From Neolewinella maritima (lineage in GTDB: Bacteria; Bacteroidota; Bacteroidia; Chitinophagales; Saprospiraceae), in assembly GCF_923081025.1 (NCBI RefSeq), contig NZ_CAKLPZ010000002.1, positions 496,001 through 560,000 of the forward strand: a DNA stretch of 64,000 nucleotides, written 5' to 3'. The notes beneath the pieces are model-generated. The model saw only the letters and a program-made list of their open reading frames with translations, ran no database searches and was not told the origin of the DNA. Position 1 is the stretch's first letter, and every line of letters begins with the position of its first letter. Positions 8,579 to 17,174 of the stretch are shown here, in pieces. Both the position numbers and the translations under genes were made by a program.

Positions 8579-8641
8579 GTCGAGGCGTTGTACGCCGAGT
8601 ACGTCACGGGCGGCATACACTCGGCGTGCAACGCCTCGACC
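8578..8641. repeat. 23-bp inverted repeat downstream of the methyltransferase
   Basis: Arms 8578-8600 and 8619-8641 are reverse complements with one mismatch, separated by 18 nt. Each arm contains its own small hairpin of the form GGCGT-nnn-ACGCC. The left arm starts at the stop codon of the methyltransferase. A single-arm relative is at 11183-11212. It could act as a terminator, though no T-run follows, or be a mobile short repeat. Confidence 0.75.
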
Positions 8642-8660
8642 TTGCTTAACTTGCCGCGGT

Positions 8661-9611
8661 ATGCATCGCCTACTGCTTATCCTGCTGCTTTTCCTGGGGG
8701 CTGTCTCGTTTCTACGGGCGCAGCTCCCCACCAATGCCACGGTGAACGTACGCGCCGAGCTAGCCCGCAGTGAGATCGTCATCGGCGACCAGATCTACCT
8801 GGATATCAATATCTCTGCCCCCCCCGGTACGACGGTGCTGCCGCTCGATCCGGCCATCATCGATGCGCTGCCGGGGCTGGAGGTGATCAAGGATGAGGAG
8901 TTACGGACCGTAGCCCAGAACCCGGAACTACTGCTGGAGCAACGGCTCCTCCTTACGAGCTTCGATACGGGCTACGTCACCATCCCCCCGCTGCCGGTCT
9001 ACTACGAGGATGCCTTCGGACTACGGGATACGGCCTACACTACGGACTTCCTACTCACGGTGCGCGGTGCGGTCGTAGCCAGCGAAGACGATATCCTACC
9101 CATCAAGCCCATCATCGAGGAGTCGCGCAACCTGCTGGACTACTGGTGGGTCTTTGCCCTGCTGGCCCTTGCGCTGCTGGCACTGGGCTACCGGGAATAT
9201 CGCCGCCGCCGTACGATCCCCGCACCCGCGGCCCCGCCCCCTCCGCCCGCCCACGTACGGGCCCTGACCGCCCTGGATGCACTGGAGGAACGCCGGCTCT
9301 GGCAGACCGGGCAAACCGATGCCTACTACGTAGAACTCACGCGCATCCTGCGGGCCTACCTGGCGGAGCGCTTCCACATCCCGGCCCCCGAGCTGACCAC
9401 CCGCCAGATCACCCGACAGCTGAGCGACCGTGCCGGGCTGGACGGTGCGCAGCGGGACGAACTCAGTGAGCTGTTGCAACTGTCCGACCTCGTGAAATTT
9501 GCCAAGGCCACGCCCGCCGAAGAACTGCATCCGCAGGGCTTGCGCCGGGTCCGCGACTTCGTGCGGGAAACCACCGTGGAGGAAGCGGTACCAACCGAAA
9601 CGACCGACTGA
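8661..9611 (+). CDS. DUF4381/BatD-like membrane protein of the bat gene group
   Basis: This 316-aa protein has an N-terminal signal sequence (MHRLLLILLLFLGAVSFLRAQ), a beta-rich domain (about 25-155), one membrane helix (about 160-180: WWVFALLALALLALGY), a Pro/Ala linker and a helical cytoplasmic C-terminus (about 200-300). This arrangement is that of proteins encoded just before batA in Bacteroidota aerotolerance/von Willebrand clusters. The frame opens at 8532, but the upstream codons lie in the preceding gene and the repeat; ATG 8661 begins the signal peptide. Its stop overlaps the batA start by one base (TGATG). Confidence 0.8.
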   Translation: MHRLLLILLLFLGAVSFLRAQLPTNATVNVRAELARSEIVIGDQIYLDINISAPPGTTVLPLDPAIIDALPGLEVIKDEELRTVAQNPELLLEQRLLLTSFDTGYVTIPPLPVYYEDAFGLRDTAYTTDFLLTVRGAVVASEDDILPIKPIIEESRNLLDYWWVFALLALALLALGYREYRRRRTIPAPAAPPPPPAHVRALTALDALEERRLWQTGQTDAYYVELTRILRAYLAERFHIPAPELTTRQITRQLSDRAGLDGAQRDELSELLQLSDLVKFAKATPAEELHPQGLRRVRDFVRETTVEEAVPTETTD

Positions 9612-10618
9612 TGGGCTGGTGGAACCAATTTAGCTTCGTATACCCCTGGGTACTGCCGCTGGTGCTGCTACCGGTAGCCCTGTACGTATGGAATCAGCGC
9701 CGGCTGGGGGAGCGGCTGGTGAGTCTGCGCCTACCGACAACGGCCGGGGTAGGGGAGCTGGGCAGCTGGCGGACTACGCTGCGTCCACTGCTACCACTGC
9801 TACAGGTCGCCGCGCTGGTACTGATGCTGATCGCCCTGGCGCGTCCGCGGCTCGACCTGAGTGAAGAATCGGTGACGGCGGAGGGCATCGATATCGTGCT
9901 CACGATGGACCTGTCGACCAGTATGGGCGCCCAGGACTTCTCGCCCAACCGGCTGGAGGTAGCCAAGGAAGTGGCCCGCGACTTCGTGCGGCAGCGGGAG
10001 TTCGACCGGATCGGGCTGGTGGCTTACGCCGGGGAGGCCTATACGAAATCGCCCCTCACGGTGGACAAGCAGATCATCGACCGCTTCATCAGCGAGCTGC
10101 AGATGGGCGAGATCACCGACGGTACGGCCATTGGACTGGGGCTGGAAACGGCCATCAACCGGCTCAGGGACAGCGAGGCGGCTAGCAAGATCATCATCCT
10201 GCTCACGGACGGCGAGAACAACGCCGGCGACCGCCACAAACCGGAAGTGGCCGCCGAGATCGCCCGCAAGTACGGCATCCGGGTGTACACGATCGGGGTG
10301 GGAAGCGGGGAGGAGACCCTGATGCCCTCTGCGCCGATCGGCGGGGGACGCTACCGCTTCAAGCCTACGCGGGGCACGGTGGACGATAAGCTGCTGGCCT
10401 ACATCGCCGAGGAGACGAACGGCCGCTACTTCCGCGCCCGGGACACCGAGGAGCTGGAATCGATCTACGACTACATCGACGAGCTGGAGAAAACGGAGAT
10501 CGAGACCACCGTATTCAAGCGGTACGAGGAGCGCTTCGGTTTCTTCCTGGGGATCGGTCTGCTGCTGCTGGTACTGGAAACCGTGCTGCGGTATACGGTG
10601 TTGAAGACTATCCCCTAA
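9611..10618 (+). CDS. BatA-like von Willebrand factor A membrane protein
   Basis: The 335-aa protein has an N-terminal membrane segment pair (about 5-30 and 60-80), a VWA domain with the metal-ion-dependent adhesion motif DLSTS (Asp100) and TDGENN, and a C-terminal membrane helix (about 308-330). The family is linked in Bacteroidota to aerotolerance or envelope stress, usually with a MoxR ATPase and a DUF58 protein. It is translationally coupled to the preceding gene. The DUF58 partner is not adjacent here but is encoded at 62.7-63.5 kb. Confidence 0.88.
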   Translation: MGWWNQFSFVYPWVLPLVLLPVALYVWNQRRLGERLVSLRLPTTAGVGELGSWRTTLRPLLPLLQVAALVLMLIALARPRLDLSEESVTAEGIDIVLTMDLSTSMGAQDFSPNRLEVAKEVARDFVRQREFDRIGLVAYAGEAYTKSPLTVDKQIIDRFISELQMGEITDGTAIGLGLETAINRLRDSEAASKIIILLTDGENNAGDRHKPEVAAEIARKYGIRVYTIGVGSGEETLMPSAPIGGGRYRFKPTRGTVDDKLLAYIAEETNGRYFRARDTEELESIYDYIDELEKTEIETTVFKRYEERFGFFLGIGLLLLVLETVLRYTVLKTIP

Positions 10619-10631
10619 GCCCATCCATCCC

Positions 10632-11180
10632 GTGTCCAGATCCCTTACCGCCGCCCGCGAGCAACTGGCGCTCGTCTACCGCCTGATGTACATCGAGGGC
10701 CAGCCAGGCTACCAGCAGGTGGCCTTTGCCGATACGATGTTCACCGTCCTGTCCGACCTGCTCGATCTGCTGCCGGAGGAGGGGGTGACCGAACTGCTGT
10801 TCCGCATGAGCGACGGGGTGGAGGCCATCAAGGTGGCCGAGCTGTACAACGTGCTGATCTGGTCGGCCGATGCGCGTGGTGTTGTCAATGGAGAAGAGAT
10901 CCAGGAGTGGTTCTACACCAAGCAGCGGCGACGCATCGAGGTGGTCACCCAGGTCGACCTGTTCCCCAGCAACAGCATGGACGAAAGCGAGCGCGTGATC
11001 GCGGGACTGCGTAAGCAGTTTCCCGATCTCGACTACCTCCTCAAACCCCTGGCCAAGGAAGTGAAGGCACAGATCAAGGAGGAAAAGGCCTGGTCAGACT
11101 ACCGCCGGGAGACCTTCGAAATGCCCAAGGAGATGACGCCGGGCATCCTCAATATCATTAAGGACATTAAATTGCGCTAA
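10632..11180 (+). CDS. Hypothetical protein between batA and batB
   Basis: A 182-aa soluble, mostly helical and charged protein lies between the two VWA genes. The start is GTG 10632, 13 bp after the batA stop; no in-frame ATG gives a sensible alternative. I recognise no domain. Features are an N-terminal helical half (SLTAAREQLALVYRLMYIEG), a middle containing VVNGEEIQEWFYTKQRRRIE and a Lys-rich C-terminus ending IIKDIKLR. Same-strand packing suggests co-expression with the bat genes. It occupies a place where I would expect batB directly. Confidence 0.65.
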   Translation: MSRSLTAAREQLALVYRLMYIEGQPGYQQVAFADTMFTVLSDLLDLLPEEGVTELLFRMSDGVEAIKVAELYNVLIWSADARGVVNGEEIQEWFYTKQRRRIEVVTQVDLFPSNSMDESERVIAGLRKQFPDLDYLLKPLAKEVKAQIKEEKAWSDYRRETFEMPKEMTPGILNIIKDIKLR

Positions 11181-11182
11181 GA

Positions 11183-11212
11183 CGTACTCCCCGGCGTGCA
11201 ACGCCCCGACCC
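11183..11212. repeat. Single-arm relative of the 8578-8641 inverted repeat
   Basis: The core CGGCGTGCAACGCC (11192-11205) and the flanking CGACC match the right arm of the 8.6 kb repeat with few changes, including the internal GGCGT-GCA-ACGCC hairpin. It sits between the hypothetical gene and batB. Confidence 0.55.
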
Positions 11213-11222
11213 ATAACCGCCC

Positions 11223-12227
11223 ATGTTTAGAGTAGAACATCCCGAATACCTCTGGCTGCTGGTCCTCGTGCCCCTGGTGGCGGGCCTGTTCCTCTGGTAC
11301 TGGCGGCAGCGGCGGGCGGCCCTGGACCGCTTTGCCGACCGCGAACTCCTCGACTACCTGGCCCCGGGGGTGAACCGGCGACTGCCGTGGACGAAGTTCG
11401 GGCTGCTGCTGGCCAGTCTGCCGCTACTGATCCTGGCGCTGGCTAATCCGCAGTGGTCGGCCCAACGGGAAGAGATGAAGCGCCGCGGCATCGACCTCAT
11501 CGTAGCCCTGGACATCAGTAACTCCATGCTGGCCGAAGACGTGAAGCCAAGCCGCATGGATCGGGCGCGCTTCTTCACCACCACCCTGATCGATGAGCTG
11601 GCAGGTAACAACATCGGCGTAGAATTATTCACCTGCACGGCCGTAATGTCCGCCCCGCTGACCACCGACTACAACTTCGTCAAGAGCGTAGTGAGCACCG
11701 CCGCCCCCTACCAGATCAGCGCCCAGGGCACCAATCTGGGGGAAGCCATTACGGTCGCTGAGGCTGCCTTCGACGAGAAGAGCGCCAACCACCGGGCGCT
11801 CATCATCGTATCGGACGGAGAGGACCACGATGGAGCGGCCGCCGCGGCGGCGGCGCGGGCTAATGCGCAGGGGCTGCTGATCTATACGGTCGGGGTAGGG
11901 AAGAGCGGTGCCAGCATGATGCCGATCCAGCTCAATAACGGCCGGCAGGACTACATCCGCGCGTCGGGTGGCGGTCCCGCCATGACCAGTGCCGACCAGG
12001 CCACGCTGGAGGACATCGCCACGAGCGGCGGAGGAGCCTATTTCGCCCTGAGTGGGGATAGTGAAAACTTGGCGCAGGCCCTGCGCGCCCAGGTCGACCG
12101 TATCGAGAAGCAGGAGTTCGAGACCCAGTCGTTTTCAAGTTACGACAGCTACTTCTACTGGTTCCTGGCTCCGGCGGTGCTGCTGTTGCTGGTGGAGTTC
12201 GGGCTGGGCTGGCGGGCCGGGGAGTAG
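11223..12227 (+). CDS. BatB-like von Willebrand factor A membrane protein
   Basis: This 334-aa paralogue of the gene at 9.6 kb has an N-terminal membrane segment (LWLLVLVPLVAGLFLWYW), a second near 60-78, a VWA domain with the MIDAS motif DISNS (Asp97) and SDGEDHDG, an Ala-rich stretch after the MIDAS aspartate and a C-terminal membrane helix (FYWFLAPAVLLLLVEFGLG). BatA/BatB proteins are thought to work together in the inner membrane. No TPR protein (batC) follows: the next gene, purN, is convergent after 3 bp, so the cluster ends here. Confidence 0.88.
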   Translation: MFRVEHPEYLWLLVLVPLVAGLFLWYWRQRRAALDRFADRELLDYLAPGVNRRLPWTKFGLLLASLPLLILALANPQWSAQREEMKRRGIDLIVALDISNSMLAEDVKPSRMDRARFFTTTLIDELAGNNIGVELFTCTAVMSAPLTTDYNFVKSVVSTAAPYQISAQGTNLGEAITVAEAAFDEKSANHRALIIVSDGEDHDGAAAAAAARANAQGLLIYTVGVGKSGASMMPIQLNNGRQDYIRASGGGPAMTSADQATLEDIATSGGGAYFALSGDSENLAQALRAQVDRIEKQEFETQSFSSYDSYFYWFLAPAVLLLLVEFGLGWRAGE

Positions 12228-12230
12228 CTA

Positions 12231-12803
12231 CTACAACCCCCGCACCACCCGCCAGTAGTTTCCGTGCTCCAGGCGTAGCACCCGATCGGCGATCACCTCG
12301 GCCGTGTCTTCCGGATCGAGCCGTACGGCAGCCTGGTAGATGATGCTGCCCTCATCGTAGTTCTCGTTGACGTAGTGGATGGTGATGCCGCTTTCTACCT
12401 CCCCGGCCGCCCGCACCGCTTCGTGTACGTGCCGGCCGTACATCCCCTTACCGCCGTACTTCGGGAGCAGGGCAGGATGAATGTTGACGATCTTATTGGG
12501 ATAGGCGTGTACCAGGTAGGCCGGGATGAGCCATAGGAAGCCGGCCAGTACGATCAGGTCTATATCGTATGCGTCGAGGGCGCGCAGCAGTTCCTGTCCC
12601 TCCTTCCACTCCGCGCGCTGCACGACCAGTGTGGGCAGATCGCGTTCCGCCGCCATAGTGAGCGCTCCCGCAGTCGCCTTATTACTGATGAGCAGTACGA
12701 CCTCCACGCCATCTTCAGGATGCTGCCGGAAGCGGTCGATCAGGATCCGGGCATTGCTGCCGGTGCCGGAGACTAGGATGGCTATGCGTTTGGATCTAAC
12801 CAC
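12231..12803 (-). CDS. purN: Phosphoribosylglycinamide formyltransferase
   Basis: GAR transformylase transfers a formyl group from 10-formyltetrahydrofolate to GAR in purine synthesis. The 190-aa protein shows the N-terminal phosphate loop VSGTGSNA, catalytic Asn107 and His109 in KIVNIHPALLPKYGG, and Asp150 in NENYDEGSI, matching Asn106/His108/Asp144 of the E. coli enzyme. The only credible start is GTG 12803, which lies inside an intergenic palindromic repeat; the next residues (VRSKRIAILVSG) lead directly into the first beta strand. Confidence 0.93.
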   Translation of the reverse strand: MVRSKRIAILVSGTGSNARILIDRFRQHPEDGVEVVLLISNKATAGALTMAAERDLPTLVVQRAEWKEGQELLRALDAYDIDLIVLAGFLWLIPAYLVHAYPNKIVNIHPALLPKYGGKGMYGRHVHEAVRAAGEVESGITIHYVNENYDEGSIIYQAAVRLDPEDTAEVIADRVLRLEHGNYWRVVRGL

Positions 12804-12859
12804 GGATTACACGGATTTAATGCACGGATGGACACGGAACATCCGTGAGCGTGGTTAAA
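12796..12859. repeat. Intergenic TTAAACAC-type palindromic repeat, copy B (short)
   Basis: The left arm TCTAACCACGGATTACACGG and right arm CCGTGAGCGTGGTTAAAC are near reverse complements. This short member of the family shared with 21.6, 29.4 and 48.3 kb lies between the MFS gene and purN and includes the purN start codon. Confidence 0.7.
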
Positions 12860-12863
12860 CCGA

Positions 12864-14120
12864 TCACGCAATAGCCCGAATGCGCCGCGCCGTAAAGATG
12901 GCGACCACGCTCATCACGATGGTAAAGTAGCCCAGGATCTCGTAGTGCTCCAGTTTGCCGTCTGGCCCCTCCGTGATGATGAAGCCAGCGATGATGGTGC
13001 TGAAGAACAGCGCCGCCTCGTTGACCGACTGCCGAATACTCATGAAGCCCCCCCGGTTCTCGGGCCGCACCACGCTGGTGATCATGGTGGTGGCCGGTAC
13101 GTTGCGACCGCTGGCTACAACGAAGAACGAGCTGGTCACCAGCAGGGCCAGGGGGATGGAGTCGGTGTCCAGATTGGTCAGCGCGTAAATGCTGAACAGC
13201 GCCAGTACCGACGAAAGCGTAAACACCCGTAGCCGGCCGTAGCGATCCGCCAACTTACCGAACAGGGGCAGCAGCACGACGGTGAGCAGCCCCCCGATGA
13301 GGTAGACCAGGCTCACCTGCTTGTCCGCAAAGCCGATGTTGATCTGCATATAGGGCGCGATGAAGGGAATGATCGTGAAGTGACCCAGCATCAGCGTCAT
13401 CGTGAAGAGCAGGGCAGCACGCTGGTTGCGGTCGGCAAAAATGGCGCGGAAGGGGTCGACCACCTGGTGTACCAGCGAGGTGGGCTGCAGTAGCTGGGCT
13501 TCCGGGTTACGACCTACGTCATCCATTTCACCCGCCGGCACGATGGTCTGCTCCACCAGATGACCCCGCATCGAGGGTACGGTGAAGAAGGCCAGGGCCA
13601 CGAAGGCCGCTGCGATGGCCGCCGTGACCAGGAAGGGGGCATGCCAGCCGTACTCCGCCGCGATCCAGATGCCGGCCGGTACGCCGACTACGGAAGCCGC
13701 CGAGAAGGCCGTCATCACCCAGCCCATGGCCGAGGCCCTGCGCTCGAGCGGAATAACGTCGCCCACGATGGCCAGGACCAGCGCACCCAGCGTACCCCCG
13801 AAGAGGCCGGTCGCGAAGCGCAGACTCAGCAGGAACAGGTAAGTAGGCGCAAAGGCACAGGCCAGCGTACCCAGTGTAAAGCCGGCAAACAGAAAGAGCA
13901 GCGCCGTACGCCGGTCGAAACGGTCGATCACCACCGTGCTGACCAGGTTGCCCAGAAAGGCAGCCAGGGCATAGGCCGATACGACCCAGGCGAACTGTCC
14001 CGGTGTAATGGCAAACTCGGCCATGATCGTCTTGCCCAGCGGCATGATGATCATGAAATCGATGATGTGGCAAAACTGTACCGTAGCCAGAATGAACAGC
14101 AGGCGCTTCTCGCTGATCAT
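12864..14120 (-). CDS. Major facilitator superfamily transporter
   Basis: The 418-aa protein has about 12 hydrophobic segments. The MFS motif A lies between segments 2 and 3 (VIDRFDRRTALL) and its second-half equivalent reads GKLADRYGRLRVF. A cytoplasmic central loop of about 40 residues separates the halves. The pattern fits proton-coupled drug/sugar efflux (DHA1-like) carriers, and the substrate cannot be deduced. The ATG overlaps the stop of the epimerase gene by 4 bp (ATGA), so the two are co-translated. Confidence 0.85.
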   Translation of the reverse strand: MISEKRLLFILATVQFCHIIDFMIIMPLGKTIMAEFAITPGQFAWVVSAYALAAFLGNLVSTVVIDRFDRRTALLFLFAGFTLGTLACAFAPTYLFLLSLRFATGLFGGTLGALVLAIVGDVIPLERRASAMGWVMTAFSAASVVGVPAGIWIAAEYGWHAPFLVTAAIAAAFVALAFFTVPSMRGHLVEQTIVPAGEMDDVGRNPEAQLLQPTSLVHQVVDPFRAIFADRNQRAALLFTMTLMLGHFTIIPFIAPYMQINIGFADKQVSLVYLIGGLLTVVLLPLFGKLADRYGRLRVFTLSSVLALFSIYALTNLDTDSIPLALLVTSSFFVVASGRNVPATTMITSVVRPENRGGFMSIRQSVNEAALFFSTIIAGFIITEGPDGKLEHYEILGYFTIVMSVVAIFTARRIRAIA

Positions 14121-14524
14121 GTCGGGCGCGATTGGCAGATCTCTACCAGTACGCCGCCCGTCGACTTGGGGTGGAGGAAGCAGACCAGCTTATTGTCCGC
14201 CCCCTCGCTGGGCTGGTCCTGCAGCAGTTCGAAGCCGTCCTCCCGCAGCCGCTGCATCTCGGCCACGATATCGTCCACCTCGAAGGCCAGATGATGAATA
14301 CCGGGACCGCGCTTGTCGAGGTACTTCTGCACGGGGCCGGCGTGGCCCTCGGGGGCTACGAGCTCCAGCTTGGCCGCGCCGTCACCGGCGGTGAAGAAGC
14401 TGGTCGTGACGGACTGCTCAGCGACCGTCTCGCGTTTGTAGCTGCCGCGGCCGAGCAGGCGTTGGAGTAGCGCCTCGCTCTGCGTCAGATCCGCTACGGC
14501 AATACCGATGTGTTCTAGTCTCAT
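14117..14524 (-). CDS. mce: Methylmalonyl-CoA epimerase
   Basis: This VOC-fold enzyme interconverts (2R)- and (2S)-methylmalonyl-CoA on the propionyl-CoA/succinyl-CoA route. The two beta-alpha-beta-beta modules are visible as LEHIGIAVADLTQSE and GIHHLAFEVDDI; metal ligands come from the His residues in these and the terminal Glu in VLVEI. The frame extends to a TTG at 14539, but ATG 14524 (MRLEHIGIAV) matches the family N-terminus and gives 135 aa. meaB, which protects methylmalonyl-CoA mutase, lies 2.7 kb away, supporting this pathway in the organism. Confidence 0.92.
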   Translation of the reverse strand: MRLEHIGIAVADLTQSEALLQRLLGRGSYKRETVAEQSVTTSFFTAGDGAAKLELVAPEGHAGPVQKYLDKRGPGIHHLAFEVDDIVAEMQRLREDGFELLQDQPSEGADNKLVCFLHPKSTGGVLVEICQSRPT

Positions 14525-14540
14525 GGGGGGGGGTGTCAAG

Positions 14541-14582
14541 CGCGACCTCCCGGTCGCGGGGTTCGAAGCTACCTTCGGTAGC
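14541..14582. repeat. Two-hairpin element, copy 1
   Basis: Hairpin 1 is CGCGACC/GGTCGCG (14541-14547, 14552-14558) and hairpin 2 is GCTACC/GGTAGC (14568-14573, 14577-14582), joined by GGGTTCGAA. The copy at 47400-47439 has the same layout, the same GTTCGAA linker core and compensatory base-pair changes in both stems. It lies between the divergent mce and proA genes. Confidence 0.75.
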
Positions 14583-14647
14583 GCGGTCCGTACTGCTCAC
14601 GTACGTTACCTTGTACGACCGCAATTAAGCTACAACGCCCCGCTGCC

Positions 14648-15913
14648 ATGACAGTTGCCCCCGCTTCCGCCGCTATTTCCGCTCAGCTTACGCACCTGCG
14701 CGCCGCCGCCCAGGGAATCAACCGCCTGCCCGCCGCACGGCTGGATGACTGCCTGCGCACCCTCGCCGACCTGACGGAGGCCCACATCCCCGACCTGCTG
14801 GCCGCCAACGCCCGCGACCTGGCCCGCATGGACCCCGCCAACCCCAAGTACGACCGCCTGCTGCTCGATGCGGACCGCCTGCACGCCATCGCCGCCGACC
14901 TGCGCCGGGTAGCCGACCTGCCCTCCCCACTCTGTAAGACGCTCGAGCAGCGCACCCTCGCCAACGGCCTGCACCTCAGCCGCATCACCGTGCCCATCGG
15001 GGTAGTGGGTATCGTGTTCGAGTCGCGGCCGAATGTGACCTTCGACGTCTTCGCCCTGAACCTGAAGGCCGGAAACGCTACGGTGCTGAAGGGGAGCCGC
15101 GATGCCGCGGACAGCAACCTGGCCATCAAGCAACTGATCGACCGGGCACTGCGGGAGACCGGTCTGCCGCCCGCCTGCTACCTCGCGCCGGCCGAGCGGG
15201 AGGCCCTGCTGCCCATCCTTACGGCGGACGGGTTGGTCGACGTCATCATCCCCCGCGGCAGTCAGGGCCTGATCGACTACGTGCGCGCCCACGCCAGCGT
15301 GCCCGTGATCGAGACCGGCGCCGGCATCTGCCACACCTACGTCGACGAGCGGGCTAATCGTGAATGGGCGCGCGATATCATCACCAACGCTAAGGCCCGC
15401 CGCGTCAGCGTCTGCAACGCCCTGGACTGTCTGCTCCTTCACCGTACCCACCTGCCCCAGCTGCCTTACCTCCTCCACGATCTGGGCGGGGAGCGCCGGT
15501 GCGAGGTATACGCCGATGAGCGGGCCCACGCCGCGCTACAGGACCACTACGCCGCCGACCTGCTGCACCACGCTACGGCGGACTCCTTCGGTACGGAATT
15601 CCTGCGCATGGCCCTGTCGGTCAGGGTGGTGGACGATATCGACGAGGCGCTGGCGCACGTGGAGCGCTACGGGAGCCGGCACAGCGAGGCGATCGTAAGC
15701 GACGACGCGGCGCAGCAGGCGCGCTACCTGCGGGAGGTGGACGCGGCGGCCGTGTACGTCAACACGAGTACTGCCTTTACGGACGGCGGGCAGTTCGAGC
15801 TGGGGGCGGAGATCGGCATCAGTACGCAGAAGCTGCACGCGCGGGGGCCGATGGGGCTGGAGGCGCTGGTGAGCTACAAGTGGCTCGTAGTGGGGGCGGG
15901 GCAGGTGAGGTGA
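14648..15913 (+). CDS. proA: Glutamate-5-semialdehyde dehydrogenase (gamma-glutamyl phosphate reductase)
   Basis: This enzyme reduces gamma-glutamyl phosphate with NADPH in the second step of proline synthesis. The 421-aa protein has the ALDH-fold landmarks: the nucleotide-binding segment VPIGVVGIVFESRPNVT, the GSRDA loop, the IETGAGICHTYVD segment and the catalytic cysteine Cys256 in RVSVCNALD. The end AEIGISTQKLHARGPMGLEAL is highly characteristic. Start is ATG 14648. No proB is adjacent, so glutamate kinase must be encoded elsewhere. A TACCTTG element lies about 40 nt upstream. Confidence 0.95.
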   Translation: MTVAPASAAISAQLTHLRAAAQGINRLPAARLDDCLRTLADLTEAHIPDLLAANARDLARMDPANPKYDRLLLDADRLHAIAADLRRVADLPSPLCKTLEQRTLANGLHLSRITVPIGVVGIVFESRPNVTFDVFALNLKAGNATVLKGSRDAADSNLAIKQLIDRALRETGLPPACYLAPAEREALLPILTADGLVDVIIPRGSQGLIDYVRAHASVPVIETGAGICHTYVDERANREWARDIITNAKARRVSVCNALDCLLLHRTHLPQLPYLLHDLGGERRCEVYADERAHAALQDHYAADLLHHATADSFGTEFLRMALSVRVVDDIDEALAHVERYGSRHSEAIVSDDAAQQARYLREVDAAAVYVNTSTAFTDGGQFELGAEIGISTQKLHARGPMGLEALVSYKWLVVGAGQVR

Positions 15914-15952
15914 TCGGCGGGCCGTCGGGCGGGACCGTTGTACTTTGGGGCG

Positions 15953-16996
15953 ATGGTACGTCGGTTTCCGCGGATAGGGTTCTCTAGTACGGCGCTGGAC
16001 CTGCGGCTGGCCCTGCTGCTGCTGCTGATCGCCATGGCGATCGGTACGCTGGGGTTGATGCTGATCGAGGGGTATACGCTGGTGGATGCCTTCTATATGT
16101 CGGTGATCACACTCTCTACGGTAGGCTTTGGGGAGGTGAAGCCGCTGTCGGGGGCGGGGCGGATGTTCGTATCGGCCCTCGTAGTGTTCAACATCGGCAT
16201 CGTGGCCTACGTGCTGGCGGCCTTTTCTTATTACGTCATTGACGGTAAACTCTTTGAGACTATGCAGTACAACCGGATCCAGTCGAAGATCGGTAAGATG
16301 CAGGGGCACACCATCGTGTGCGGCTACGGGAAGTACGGGCAGGAGATCGTGAGCCATCTGCGGCTACACGACCACCCCTACGTCGTCATCGAGCAAAACG
16401 AGGAAAAGCTGCGGGACCTGATCGAAGAGGAGCGGGATGCACTGTACGTCGTCGATGATGCCACCCATGACGAAACCCTCTTCGCCGCGGGTATCGAGCG
16501 GGCCAATGCCCTGATCACCGCCCTCAACGACGACAGCGACAACCTCTTCATCGTACTATCCTCCAAGGATCTGAACCCGGGCCTGCGTATCGTGAGCCGG
16601 GCCAAGGAGGTACGCAGCCGACAGAAGATGATGAAGGCCGGCGCCAGCCACGTGATCATGCCCGAGCAGATCGGCGGCTTCTACATGGCCACGCTGATCT
16701 CGAAGCCCGGGGCGGTGGAGTTCTTCAGTTTTATCACCAACGAGCTGTCGGCCGATATCGGCTTCGAAGAGTTGCGGTACGACCAGATGCCCGGTAAGTA
16801 TCGGAATAAACCGATCATGGAGCTCAACCTGCGCTCCAGCACCGGCGTCAACATCATCGGTCACCGCCTGCAGGGCGGCAAGTACCGGGTGAACCCGGGG
16901 CCGAAAACCATCCTGGAACCGGAGGGTAGCTTTATCGTAGTCGGTAACCCCGAGCAACTGACGGCCTTCCGCAAGCTATTCAATCTGCCCACTTGA
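15953..16996 (+). CDS. Two-TM potassium channel with RCK (TrkA-N/TrkA-C) domain
   Basis: The first hydrophobic segment (about 17-37) is followed by a pore helix and the selectivity filter TVGFGE (Thr56-Glu61), a variant of TVGYGD, then a second membrane helix (about 70-95). The cytoplasmic part starts with a Rossmann motif VCGYGKYGQE (TrkA-N, about 120-235) and ends with a TrkA-C-like domain (about 255-345). This is the MthK-type arrangement, in which the RCK ring gates K+ flow in response to ligands. An upstream in-frame TTG exists, but ATG 15953 follows a TACTTTGG promoter-like element. It yields 347 aa. Confidence 0.88.
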   Translation: MVRRFPRIGFSSTALDLRLALLLLLIAMAIGTLGLMLIEGYTLVDAFYMSVITLSTVGFGEVKPLSGAGRMFVSALVVFNIGIVAYVLAAFSYYVIDGKLFETMQYNRIQSKIGKMQGHTIVCGYGKYGQEIVSHLRLHDHPYVVIEQNEEKLRDLIEEERDALYVVDDATHDETLFAAGIERANALITALNDDSDNLFIVLSSKDLNPGLRIVSRAKEVRSRQKMMKAGASHVIMPEQIGGFYMATLISKPGAVEFFSFITNELSADIGFEELRYDQMPGKYRNKPIMELNLRSSTGVNIIGHRLQGGKYRVNPGPKTILEPEGSFIVVGNPEQLTAFRKLFNLPT

Positions 16997-17174
16997 AGCA
17001 TAAAGCCGGACACCCACGCCGCCCGGGGCAGACTCGCGCACTACCACGAAGGGAAGAAAGCGATCGGTGCGGGGGGTGGCCGGTGAGTAAATGAACCACT
17101 TCTACACCTGGATCCACTGCTCTGTCCCCTGCTTTAGGTAATCTTTAACCGCCCCGCCTTCCGCCCCCTCCCGT

